Source: CAWJLE01 sp963843645
GTDB lineage: Bacteria; Chloroflexota; Anaerolineae; DAOTYC01
Direction of reading: 5' to 3'
DNA length: 64,000 nucleotides
Assembly (NCBI GenBank): GCA_963843645.1
Contig: CAWJLE010000003.1
Span: 806,001 to 870,000, forward strand
Positions 53,288-61,599 of this stretch are shown piece by piece (position 1 is the stretch's first letter; the number at the start of each line of letters is the position of its first letter). The notes under the pieces are model-generated. The model worked only from the letters and a program-made list of their open reading frames with translations, had not been told where the DNA came from and did not search any database. The translations under genes and the position numbers were made by a program.

Positions 53288-53317
53288 GACGTCCGAAGTC
53301 CGGCGGCTTCGGACGTC
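53288..53317 (+). terminator. Intrinsic terminator after the chagasin-like gene
   Basis: Perfect 11-bp arms (53288-53298 with 53307-53317), eight-base loop, followed by TGTTCCTT. Confidence 0.8.
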
Positions 53318-53770
53318 TGTTCCTTGGAGGGGCGCCCAGGCTCCCCTCAGACCCCACAGTGCCAATCTCGTTCGGTGTTCCCCGACTGTCTCCCCCAATG
53401 CAACGCGCGGTGGCCCCGCCCAATCGTTCGGTACCGGCTGAGCGGTGCTCTCGTCTCCCACGGTTGCCTGCGCGGGGTCAACTGCAATTTCAATGTGAAC
53501 ACTCGATCCGAAACTGCGCATAACAGCAGCAATTTCGCCCGCGAGGCCGCCTGGGCGTATTGCAGATTACATCGTTGACGGCATCTCCGCGACTACGATG
53601 CACTTGTGTAACGGTAACGTTCGCTCGAAACGAGGATCGCGGTCAGTTTTCGTCCGCCTGACGTTGGCGCTGGCAAGCCGCGATCAGGGTCAATTGCCGG
53701 GACAGTTCGGACATCGGCCGATGCCGGGTTGCCCGAGCGGCAGGCGAGTCTCTCAAGAAGGAGTACTCTA
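53318..53770. other. Intergenic stretch, no gene seen
   Basis: About 450 bases without a convincing coding frame; the open frames present lack ribosome sites and protein-like composition. A short TAACGGTAACGTT motif lies near 53610. The ribosome site of the next gene is at its end. Confidence 0.5.
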
Positions 53771-54223
53771 ATGAATAAGCACCCACTTCTCCTGTTCCTC
53801 TCGATTCCGCTGTCGTTGGCCCTGGTTGCCGCCGCGGGTCTGGCAATTCTCCCGGCGCTGCGCGCGCAGGCACAACCCGCGGTCCTTACGGCAAGCTCCG
53901 CTGGTTTCGTTCAAGATTCCGCAGCAGATCCAAATGCGTCCGCGAGCCTGGCGATCGTGGCAGCTGTGGTTGCCTCCGAGTCACCTCAGGCGATCATCGC
54001 CTTGCCTACCGCGGATGCGGTCAACCTCATCGCCAAGGACCAGGCACCTCCCGACCATGAGATCCGTTGGGGTCTGGACACCGACGACGACGGTTTCCTG
54101 ATCCAGGCGCACCACGCCCGAACCATGTTCTTGTTGATCTCGGGAACGTCACAACAGGCCGTCAGCATCGTCTACGTGGTGAACGGGCCACATCACACCT
54201 GCGTCATTCAGACCCGTTTGTGA
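53771..54223 (+). CDS. Small exported protein of unknown function
   Basis: 150 residues from the ATG at 53771, seven bases after GGAG. A signal peptide is clear (MNKHPLLLFLSIPLSLALVAAAGL, cleavage near LRAQAQ). The mature part is Ala/Ser-rich, then has an acidic segment (DHEIRWGLDTDDDGF) and ends with a beta-rich stretch HHTCVIQTRL with a single cysteine. I recognise no family. It has no operon partner; the next gene is convergent, 20 bases away. Confidence 0.55.
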   Translation: MNKHPLLLFLSIPLSLALVAAAGLAILPALRAQAQPAVLTASSAGFVQDSAADPNASASLAIVAAVVASESPQAIIALPTADAVNLIAKDQAPPDHEIRWGLDTDDDGFLIQAHHARTMFLLISGTSQQAVSIVYVVNGPHHTCVIQTRL

Positions 54224-54243
54224 GACCACCAGACAGAGTGGCG

Positions 54244-55269
54244 TCACGCCTTCTCCAAGCTGATCACCTGATGCATCGGTCCGTCGAGTACACGCCCGAT
54301 CGTCCAGCCGGCGGAGCGTGCTATTCGCTGAAAGGCATCCAATCCAATGTAGCGAATGGCGGGCCGGCCTTTGACGTGTTCCGTCATTTTCAGGCGGGGG
54401 TCCAGGGTCGTGGAATCGCGAACCACCGGCCCTACGACCACGACGTCTTCCGGCGTACCGGCGCGGAGGGTCTGAAGATTCGCCGCGATCTCTTTGTCAG
54501 ACGCGTATTCAAACAGGCCGCCTTCGGTCGAGGCCGCGACGACCGCATTTTCGGCATCGAGGCCGTCGATCGCCTCCCGCAGCACGGTCGTATCACTCCA
54601 ATTGTATTCGATGTGATGGAACTTGATCTCCAGGCCGTGCAATGGTGCGCCTTCTGCCCGCAACTCCGTCAAGGAACGAGCACCGAAATGGGGCCCTTCC
54701 GCGTCGAGGTCGAACACGTGTATCCCGATTTGCCGGGCGGACAGCCACTCGGGATGCTCCTTGTGAAGGAGGAGCAATGCGTTGAGGCTGTCAGCGGCCG
54801 GTCCGCCCGCGATATTGAGCAGATGGACGGGCTGATCGGGGCGCGCCGTCAGCGCGAGCCCGAGGCCGTCGGCAAGCAGCCGGGCCACGTCGCGCATCCG
54901 CCATCGAAACGTCACCGGGGTCAGGCTGGCCGCCCACTGGCGATCGACCGGTCCCGCATAGCCGTCACCCAGGTTATTCGGATCGAGCTTGTTGAGATAA
55001 GTCATCATCCCGGTCGTGAAGGTGCCGGCAGACTCCACCAGTCCTCGCAAAAGAATCGATTTTTGGGCGGCGGCCTGCAAGGCTGCGGCCGGAATTTGAT
55101 TCGCACGCTGCATGCTGTCGATCAGCGCTGAGAGCTCGGCCTCACCGATCTCGAAGGCGAAAGCCGGATGGGTGATGTCGATGACCGGCAACTCGATTCC
55201 GTCGTCGGTCACGGCGTAGCAAACACCAGGCTTTTTGTTCATTTCAGGGACTCGCACCATCGCCGCCAT
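54244..55269 (-). CDS. SAM-dependent methyltransferase-like protein
   Basis: 341 residues; AGGAGG lies three bases before the ATG at 55269 (an ATG three codons in has wider spacing). The N-terminal 130 residues are helical and unassigned. From about 145 the pattern VHLLNIAGGPAADSLNALLLL, then GIHVFDLDAEGPHFG, and later NAVVAASTEGGLFEYAS resembles a class I methyltransferase core, with a glycine loop and an acidic residue ending strand two. The motif is not classic, so the call is tentative. It starts 14 bases after the MtlD-like gene and is cotranscribed with it, suggesting a role on a sugar or polyol product. Confidence 0.55.
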   Translation of the reverse strand: MAAMVRVPEMNKKPGVCYAVTDDGIELPVIDITHPAFAFEIGEAELSALIDSMQRANQIPAAALQAAAQKSILLRGLVESAGTFTTGMMTYLNKLDPNNLGDGYAGPVDRQWAASLTPVTFRWRMRDVARLLADGLGLALTARPDQPVHLLNIAGGPAADSLNALLLLHKEHPEWLSARQIGIHVFDLDAEGPHFGARSLTELRAEGAPLHGLEIKFHHIEYNWSDTTVLREAIDGLDAENAVVAASTEGGLFEYASDKEIAANLQTLRAGTPEDVVVVGPVVRDSTTLDPRLKMTEHVKGRPAIRYIGLDAFQRIARSAGWTIGRVLDGPMHQVISLEKA

Positions 55270-55282
55270 CTTCTTCCTCCTG

Positions 55283-56491
55283 CTAGTAGCTCGACTTGAT
55301 TTCGCCGTACGCCGTTCGGATCATTTCCGCCAACTCCGCATCGGCCGGCGTCAGCTCGCACACCTCATCAAGCGCCCCCGCCAGGCCCAGCACCGTGACA
55401 CGCTCTTGCACCCAAACGGCACCGGGATCTGCTGGATTCCGGTACAGAAGGCCGGCAGCAATTGCATGGGCAAGGTAGGCGGGCGGGATGCCATGCTTCT
55501 GGGCGAGCAGCGCCGGCCCGACCAGCCGGTCAGAGCGCCGCAGCTTGCGTCTGGGGTCCTGTGCGAGCCGCGCGACTTGATCGGCCAGCGCCGGATTCGC
55601 CGCACGCCGCAGCACCTCGGCCGCCCACTCATCCATCAACGCCCGCGGATAGCCAAACTCAGCGGACAGCGCGCCGCACGCCTCGCGCAGCGCCCCCTCA
55701 ACGGCGGCACGTACGCCGGGATCACCAAGACAGTCCACCGCCGAGGCGTAACCATGCAGGGCGCCCAGGTAGGCCGTCGCGGCGTGACACATGTTGTAGC
55801 TGTAAAGTTTGCGCGTTTCCTCGGCACGCATGTCGTCCACGGGGTCCAGGCCGGGCACCTGAGGCATCGGACCCTTGAACGCACGGCGATCGACCGGGAA
55901 CTCCCCAGTGCCGTTGGTCCAGATCAAGAGGGGCTCAGCCGCCCGCACGTCCGGAGGCGGATCCGCTACCATGCGGATCACGACCGTCTCCACCACGCCG
56001 ACTTGCTGCGCCGCGTCTTCCTGCGCCTCCGGAGTCACACCACTCGACGCAAGCGCCTCCAACAGCAACGGCCGGAACAGCGCCCCGGGATGGGCCAGGT
56101 TCGCGCACAGCAGGACGTTCAGCGGGGCGTTGGGGCGTTCCTCCCGCCGGCGCAGAATGCCCGGTACCAATTGCTGAGCAACGGACGCAAAGTCCCCAGC
56201 GAACACGGCGATCACGACGTAATCTGCCGCGACCACCGCGGCCGCGACCTGCTCCACCTGAGCGGTCGTCAGCGCGTCGTAACCACTGATCACTACGTCC
56301 ACACGTTGGCCGGCGCCGGGCACCTTCGCGACGGTGTACTGTCCCGCCGCGCGCAACTGCTCGATCAACGCCGGCACCGCATCCACGAAGGTCAAATGGT
56401 ACCCGCCTGCGTAGAACAGGTCGCCGGCGAACCCACGTCCGATCCGTCCCGCGCCCCAGATGACGACGCTTCTGCCCACCCCGTTTGGCAT
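55283..56491 (-). CDS. Mannitol dehydrogenase-family oxidoreductase (MtlD-like)
   Basis: 402 residues; the ATG at 56491 (MPNGVGRSVV) follows AAGGGAGGAG, better than an upstream start. The N-terminal Rossmann motif VVIWGAGRIGRGFAGDLFYAGGYHLTFVD and the C-terminal helical-domain block KLYSYNMCHAATAYLGALHG are the signatures of mannitol-1-phosphate 5-dehydrogenase. Length fits that enzyme (about 380). It would interconvert a hexitol phosphate or free polyol with the keto-sugar using NAD. It heads a two-gene operon with the methyltransferase-like protein and is divergent from the GpsA-like gene. Confidence 0.83.
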   Translation of the reverse strand: MPNGVGRSVVIWGAGRIGRGFAGDLFYAGGYHLTFVDAVPALIEQLRAAGQYTVAKVPGAGQRVDVVISGYDALTTAQVEQVAAAVVAADYVVIAVFAGDFASVAQQLVPGILRRREERPNAPLNVLLCANLAHPGALFRPLLLEALASSGVTPEAQEDAAQQVGVVETVVIRMVADPPPDVRAAEPLLIWTNGTGEFPVDRRAFKGPMPQVPGLDPVDDMRAEETRKLYSYNMCHAATAYLGALHGYASAVDCLGDPGVRAAVEGALREACGALSAEFGYPRALMDEWAAEVLRRAANPALADQVARLAQDPRRKLRRSDRLVGPALLAQKHGIPPAYLAHAIAAGLLYRNPADPGAVWVQERVTVLGLAGALDEVCELTPADAELAEMIRTAYGEIKSSY

Positions 56492-56671
56492 CGCTCCTCC
56501 CTTGACTCCCAGAATCGCCCCCCAAGGTACCGCAAATGCGAACATTCGTCAAGTCGTTTGGCCACGTGGGTGTATCCCGGCCACGTTGTGTTTGACACGA
56601 CTGACTCCCCGTGTTATCGTGACTGCCTGCGCTGACAGACTCTCGCCCCTGCGGCCGAGAAGGAGATTACC

Positions 56672-57745
56672 ATGGCTGTGGTTGCTATTGTGGGCGCCGG
56701 CGTGATGGGCACAGCAGTCGCCTATCCTCTGGCGGACAACGGACACGACGTCCGGCTCGTCGGCACCCATCTGGACGGCGACATCATCGCGAGTTGCCGG
56801 GACGAGCGATATCACCCGCGGCTGAAACGGGCGCTGCCGCGAAACGTGCAGCCCTATTTCCTGGAGCAGTTGCCCGAGGCCGTTGCCGGTGCAGACGTCG
56901 TCGTCAGCGGCGTCAGCTCGCCAGGCGCGCACTGGATCGGCAAGACCCTCGGCCCTGTCCTGCGTCCCGGCCAGTCGATCATCGGCGTTACCAAGGGCCT
57001 GGAAGCCGCGCCTGACGGCGACCTCATCATCCTGCCCGATGTGCTTCAGCAGGAGTTGCCCGCGGACATTCGCAATCGGGTCGGCATTGCGGCGATCGGG
57101 GGCCCTTGCATCGCGGGTGAGCTGGCCGGTCGACGGGGCCACAGCTGTGTCTACTTCGGCTCGCGCGATCTCCCGCTGGCCGACCGCCTGGCGGCCTTGT
57201 TCCGCACCAACTATTACCACGTCTGGACCACCGCCGAACTGGTGGGGCTGGAATACGCGGTCGCCTTCAAGAATGCGTACGCGCTTGGCGTGGGCCTGGC
57301 CGGCGGGTTCCTGCAAAAGGCCGGGGGAACCGACGCGGCCGGCGCGTACATGCACAACACCGCAGCCGCGCTATTTGCCCAATGCTGCGTCGAGATCGAC
57401 CGCCTGCTGGATATGGTCGGGGCGTCTCGCAGCCTCGCGTTTAGCCTTCCGGGCGCTGGCGACCTCTACGTCACGTGCCAGGGCGGGCGCTCGGTGCGCA
57501 CGGGCAATCTGTTGGGTCTCGGCTACAGCTACGTGGAAGCGCGCCAGGAACTGGCCGGCGAGACCCTGGAGGCCGTGATGCTTATCCAGACGATGAGCAT
57601 TGCGCTGCCCCGGCTGACCGCCCGGGGCATTCTCCGGCCCGACGAGCTGCCGGTTATGCGCGCGCTGGTGGACATTGTCGTACAGGGCCAGCCCGCCGAT
57701 CTTCCCTGGGACCGCTTCTTCGGCGGCCAGGCGCCAATTAACTGA
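56672..57745 (+). CDS. NAD(P)-dependent glycerol-3-phosphate dehydrogenase-like protein (GpsA family)
   Basis: 357 residues; GAAGGAG lies before the ATG at 56672. The Rossmann start is VAIVGAGVMGTAVAYPLADNGHDV. Family signatures include GVTKGLE, AIGGPCIAGELAGRRG, the active-site Lys block VAFKNAYALGVGLAGG and LPGAGDLYVTCQGGRSVRTGN. It is slightly longer than standard GpsA, and the segment after GGPCIAGE lacks the usual P-rich A(A)V motif. Sitting between an MtlD-like gene and an FGGY kinase, it may be a polyol-phosphate dehydrogenase rather than the lipid-synthesis enzyme; housekeeping GpsA cannot be excluded. Confidence 0.83.
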   Translation: MAVVAIVGAGVMGTAVAYPLADNGHDVRLVGTHLDGDIIASCRDERYHPRLKRALPRNVQPYFLEQLPEAVAGADVVVSGVSSPGAHWIGKTLGPVLRPGQSIIGVTKGLEAAPDGDLIILPDVLQQELPADIRNRVGIAAIGGPCIAGELAGRRGHSCVYFGSRDLPLADRLAALFRTNYYHVWTTAELVGLEYAVAFKNAYALGVGLAGGFLQKAGGTDAAGAYMHNTAAALFAQCCVEIDRLLDMVGASRSLAFSLPGAGDLYVTCQGGRSVRTGNLLGLGYSYVEARQELAGETLEAVMLIQTMSIALPRLTARGILRPDELPVMRALVDIVVQGQPADLPWDRFFGGQAPIN

Positions 57746-57797
57746 ACTTGCGACCCCATCCACGGCGATGATTTGCCGGTGATGTAAGCGGACAGAT

Positions 57798-59339
57798 CTA
57801 GTCCTCACCCTCGCTATGCGTCAGCTCAGCAAGGCGATCGATGAGGGGCCGCAGCATTGGGAAGAGATGCCGGTAGACCTCGTTGTAGAGTCGATCGTAG
57901 AAAGCGCGGCGCGCCGGGTCCGGGTGATAGCTCTCCCCCAGTCGCACCATGCCGGCCGCGGCTTCCCGCACGCTGCCGTAGAGCCCCGCCGAAACCGCAG
58001 CCAGGATTGCCGCGCCCAGGCAGGTCGCTTCCGGACTGGCTGAGCGGGTCACCGGCTTGCCGCAGACGTCTGCGATGATCTGGCACCACAGCGGGCTCTT
58101 CGAGCCACCGCCCACGGCCACGAGGCGTTCCAGCGGGTAGCCCAGAGCCTCTTCCACGCCACCGGTCGCGAGGCGCTGCTCGAAAGCAATGCCTTCCAGA
58201 ATTGCGCGATACATATGCGGCCGGTCGTGCGTCCCGCGCCAGCCCACCACGATCCCGCTCGCGACGGCATCCCAATAGGGATTCATCACGGAGCTCCAGT
58301 AGGGCACCAGCATGAGTCCGCGCGATCCAGGCGGCACTCGCCGCGCCGCGGCCTCGAAGATTTCCTCTGCGGACAGGTCCGGCTTCAGGTCGTTGGGATC
58401 GACGCCACCGAACTTCTCGAGGAACCAGCTGATGGTGAAGGTTCCGCCGCGGAGGACCGTCTCCAAGAGGTACGTGTTCGGCACCCCGCCGTTCAGGGTT
58501 CGGAAAGCCGGATTCGCCGTGAAATCCTCGGAGAACGCGCCTGAGACCACGGCCGTGCCCAGGTTCAGGTACGCCTGCCCGCGCGACGTAGTATTGGAGC
58601 CCAGCCCCGCCGACTGGCCATCTCCGAGCCCCGCAACCACGGGCAGGCCCGCGGGGAGGCCGCATTGCTCCGCGGCTTCACGCGTCACCGACGCCACAAT
58701 CGTCCCTGGCGGAACGGTTTCTGCGAACTGGCCCTCGCGCAGTCCCAGGGAATCCATCAAGTCCTTCGCCCAGCAATGGTTGGTCATGTCGAACAGGCCC
58801 ATTGGGTCGGCCGAACCCCAGCTCGTCTTGTACTGGCCGGTTAGTTTGTGCACCAGGTAGGCGTGAACGTCCAGGTATTTGTCGGTCCGTTCGAACACGG
58901 CCGGCTCGTGCTTGCGCAGCCAGAGGATCTTGGGGAGCGAAGGCGTCATGCACAGCGGCTTGCCGGAGACCCGGTGGAATCGGTCCGCGCCATACTCCCG
59001 ATCGATGTCCTCCAGCTCGGCCCAGGCGCGCTCGTCCAACCACGCGATGCCGTTCCGCAAGGGCGCGCCCCGCTCGTCGACCGGGACGAACGTCTCTCGT
59101 TGGTGCGTCAGGCCGATCGCGGCCAGGCGGGTGACGTCCACGGCGGATGCAGCGACCCGCAGCGCGCTCGATGTGGCCTGCCACCAGTCCTCGGCTCGCT
59201 GCTCCCACCACGCGGGGTGAGGGTGGAGCAGCGGAAAGGCAGCCCGTCCTTCCGCTATGGGATGGCCCGCCCTGTCCCAAACGATAGCCTTGCTGGCGCT
59301 CGTGCTGCAATCAACGCTGATGACCCAGTCTCTCGTCAC
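57798..59339 (-). CDS. FGGY-family carbohydrate kinase (xylulokinase-like)
   Basis: 513 residues; a GTG start at 59339, six bases after GGGAGG. The phosphate-1 motif VISVDCSTSASKAIVWD is followed by GLTHQRETFVPVDERG and NGIAWLDERA. The second domain starts at VVAGLGDGQSAGLGSNTTS, and the adenosine region is LVAVGGGSKSPLWCQIIADVCGKPV, which is the most FGGY-typical block and nearest xylulokinases. It converges on the GpsA-like gene (52-base gap). With the MtlD- and GpsA-like enzymes and the MDR dehydrogenase it would make a polyol to keto-sugar to keto-sugar-phosphate route. Confidence 0.9.
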   Translation of the reverse strand: MTRDWVISVDCSTSASKAIVWDRAGHPIAEGRAAFPLLHPHPAWWEQRAEDWWQATSSALRVAASAVDVTRLAAIGLTHQRETFVPVDERGAPLRNGIAWLDERAWAELEDIDREYGADRFHRVSGKPLCMTPSLPKILWLRKHEPAVFERTDKYLDVHAYLVHKLTGQYKTSWGSADPMGLFDMTNHCWAKDLMDSLGLREGQFAETVPPGTIVASVTREAAEQCGLPAGLPVVAGLGDGQSAGLGSNTTSRGQAYLNLGTAVVSGAFSEDFTANPAFRTLNGGVPNTYLLETVLRGGTFTISWFLEKFGGVDPNDLKPDLSAEEIFEAAARRVPPGSRGLMLVPYWSSVMNPYWDAVASGIVVGWRGTHDRPHMYRAILEGIAFEQRLATGGVEEALGYPLERLVAVGGGSKSPLWCQIIADVCGKPVTRSASPEATCLGAAILAAVSAGLYGSVREAAAGMVRLGESYHPDPARRAFYDRLYNEVYRHLFPMLRPLIDRLAELTHSEGED

Positions 59340-59582
59340 GCCACGCCTCCCAACTGAAACACGATAACGAGCTTCGACCTACCTTCATCCTGGCAAAGCA
59401 GCCTTCTCGACACAACAAGTATCATACAAACGACCGCGTGTCAATAGTGATGGACCGCACAGTCAGGCGATTGCACGAGGAGGGATGCGACTCCACTTGA
59501 CGACAGGCCGCCTTCGGTGCTATCGTCTGTGCGCAGACAAAACCGTCGCCGGCCTGGGCCGGCGGCCAGGAGGTTATCCGTC

Positions 59583-59999
59583 ATGACTGTCATTCATCAC
59601 TTCATCGGCCGCGATGGGGGCTGGGACTGGGAGGGCGTTCCGGTCCAGGAGTACGGCGCGGCCCGGCCCGGTGTCTCTGTCCGCCGCTTCATCAGCCGTC
59701 AGGACGACTCCAACAACATGGAAGTGCGTTACTTCGAGATGGAACCCGGCACCAGCACCAGTTGGGAGCAGCACAACTACGAGCACTCCGTCCTGGTCCT
59801 GCGCGGGCACGGCACCGTCCGGCTGGGCGACGAGTCATTTCCAATCGGCATGGGCGACGCCGTCTTTGTTTCTGCGGATGAAATCCACCAGTTTCGGGCC
59901 GCCGATGACGACCATCTAGGCATTCTGTGCGCCGTCCTCGACCGTGACTTACGTCCGATCGTCCACGGTGAGCAGCACATCACCCGCTTCGAGGGGTGA
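59583..59999 (+). CDS. Single-domain cupin protein
   Basis: 138 residues; AGGAGG precedes the ATG at 59583. One cupin beta-barrel is visible: motif 1 SWEQHNYEHSVLVLRGHGTV and motif 2 IGMGDAVFVSADEIHQFRA, with histidines and a glutamate positioned for a metal. Motif 1 is slightly atypical in spacing. Small cupins next to sugar dehydrogenases often isomerise or bind sugars. It is 138 bases before the MDR dehydrogenase, with an inverted repeat between them, so cotranscription is possible but not certain. Confidence 0.83.
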   Translation: MTVIHHFIGRDGGWDWEGVPVQEYGAARPGVSVRRFISRQDDSNNMEVRYFEMEPGTSTSWEQHNYEHSVLVLRGHGTVRLGDESFPIGMGDAVFVSADEIHQFRAADDDHLGILCAVLDRDLRPIVHGEQHITRFEG

Positions 60000-60003
60000 T
60001 GAT

Positions 60004-60117
60004 AAGAGCGTGATGCTAAACGTGATGCGTAATCCGTGATGCACAATCCACGGTATGTAATCGCGCATCACGCATCACGAATTACGGATCACGACACGCA
60101 TCATGGATCACGCTCTC
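60004..60117. repeat. Inverted repeat of GTGATGCGTAATCC-type units
   Basis: GAGCGTGATGC...GTGATGCGTAATCCGTGATGC on the left (60008-60041) and GCATCACGAATTACGGATCACG...CATCATGGATCACGCTC on the right (60072-60115) are imperfect reverse complements. Units of TGATGCGTAATCC also repeat directly within the arms. It resembles dispersed intergenic palindromic repeats and can fold into a long stem between two genes. Confidence 0.7.
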
Positions 60118-60137
60118 GAAAGGGGATCGCAGCCATT

Positions 60138-61136
60138 ATGAAGGCAGCGGCAGTGTTTGGGCAGAAAGACATCCGGGTCGTGAACGTAGAGGAGCCACAA
60201 CCCGGCCGCGACGGCATCGTGGTCAGGGTGCATGCATGTGGCATCTGCGGCACCGACATGCACGTGTTCAACTCGGGGCTGTTCGTCGACGTTTCCACGC
60301 AGAAAGTGGGCGATTATCGCATCATCGGCCACGAATTCATTGGAGAAATCGTGGCGGTCGGGACCGAGGTTCGGACCTGGCAGGTGGGCGACCGAATCGC
60401 CAGTGTGCACAATAAGGGTGGCATGGCAGAATTCGTGCGCATCGCCGGTGACCAGTTGAGGCACGTGTATCGCCTGCCTTCCAGCGTCTCCTCGCACGCG
60501 GCCGCAACCCTGGAACCCCTTTGCAACCCGGTCCACTCCTTCCATTTGCGAGAACCGCAGGACGGTGAGACTGTGGCCATCTTCGGCTGTGGCGTCATCG
60601 GCCTGGGCTACCTTCAAGTGGTCAAGGCCCGCACGAACGCGCGAACCATAGTCGTCGACGTCTCACCGCTGCGACTGAACGTGGCACGCCAGTTCGGGGC
60701 AGATGTGGCGCTGAACGCTCGTGAAACGGACCCCGTCCGGGAGATCAAGGCACTTACCTCCGAGCACTGCATCCGCTACCAGACCAAGACCGCTGGTGGC
60801 TGTGACCTCTCCGTCGACTGCGCCGGAAAGCCGTTCACGTTGTCGCAGGCGCTGGAGGTGTTAAAACCCAGTGGTGGGGCAGCCGTCCTGGCCGGCATCT
60901 TTGAGGACCCCGTGCCGGTAGAGATCAATACGGTGTTGTTCAAACACCTGGACGTCCGCGGCTCCATGGGCTACAGTCCCGAGGAGACCGAAGAAGCTCT
61001 CCAGTTGATCGCCAGTGGTCGTGTGCGACGCGAAGCGCTGGTTACTCACACCTTTCCTCTCGATCGAGTCGCGGAGGCTTTCCAAATGCAGGGCAACGCG
61101 GAGCAATCCGTGAAGGTGCTCCTGGCAAACGAATGA
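60138..61136 (+). CDS. Zinc-type medium-chain dehydrogenase (threonine/sorbitol dehydrogenase-like)
   Basis: 332 residues from the ATG at 60138 (MKAAAVFGQKDIRVVNVEEP) behind AAAGGGG. The catalytic-zinc ligands are in CGICGTDMH and GHEFIGEIVAVG. The usual second, structural-zinc cysteine loop is missing: the segment after WQVGDRIASVHNKGGMAEFVRI is short. The cofactor motif is VAIFGCGVIGLGYLQVVKA, with an acidic end (VVDVSP) favouring NAD. A sugar alcohol or keto-sugar is the most likely substrate, given its neighbours. It is the last gene of the 54-61 kb sugar region and is followed by a terminator. Confidence 0.87.
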   Translation: MKAAAVFGQKDIRVVNVEEPQPGRDGIVVRVHACGICGTDMHVFNSGLFVDVSTQKVGDYRIIGHEFIGEIVAVGTEVRTWQVGDRIASVHNKGGMAEFVRIAGDQLRHVYRLPSSVSSHAAATLEPLCNPVHSFHLREPQDGETVAIFGCGVIGLGYLQVVKARTNARTIVVDVSPLRLNVARQFGADVALNARETDPVREIKALTSEHCIRYQTKTAGGCDLSVDCAGKPFTLSQALEVLKPSGGAAVLAGIFEDPVPVEINTVLFKHLDVRGSMGYSPEETEEALQLIASGRVRREALVTHTFPLDRVAEAFQMQGNAEQSVKVLLANE

Positions 61137-61264
61137 CTGGACACCGCTGACCGGCGGGTCGTTCCTGCGTATGCTTACTGTGCGTTCGGCCCCAAGAGCA
61201 CGGTCCGACCTGCTCGCATACCGGCCCAGGTGTCTCAGGATGCATGGATGCTCGGAGTACGATC

Positions 61265-61290
61265 GGCCGGCCCCTATTCACGGGCCGGCC
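61265..61290 (+). terminator. Intrinsic terminator after the MDR dehydrogenase
   Basis: Perfect 9-bp GC arms (61265-61273 with 61282-61290), eight-base loop, followed by TTGCTTTT. The remainder of 61137-61599 contains no recognisable gene; the kinase promoter should lie in it. Confidence 0.82.
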
Positions 61291-61599
61291 TTGCTTTTGC
61301 AGCCGCGACCGGAGATGGCTCAATCTACGCAAGATAGTGCAATTGACTGCACTTGTACATCAGTTTTGGCTCCCGGCCGGGCTGATGATATAATTCTGTG
61401 CGCCCGACGAACCTGAACCGCACACGTCCCGCAGCCAGAATCCCGCGGAGCGTCTCTTTCCGACCGCCTCATGAGACTGCAGTCTGGCTGACAGGCGGCT
61501 GAAGCCGGAACGCCCGGCTAGGCTCGCACCTGGGTCTTGACCGAGGCACACGCTCGTGTCCGCGCAATACGAGTCGTCTGTGAGTGGCCGGAGGGGCAA

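Noticed and set aside
54067..55131. Plus-strand open frame of 354 codons
   Set aside because: Overlaps two better-supported genes on either strand and has no protein-like motif or ribosome site.
55235..56635. Plus-strand open frame of 466 codons over the MtlD-like gene
   Set aside because: Arg/His-rich shadow; the minus strand encodes clear dehydrogenase motifs.
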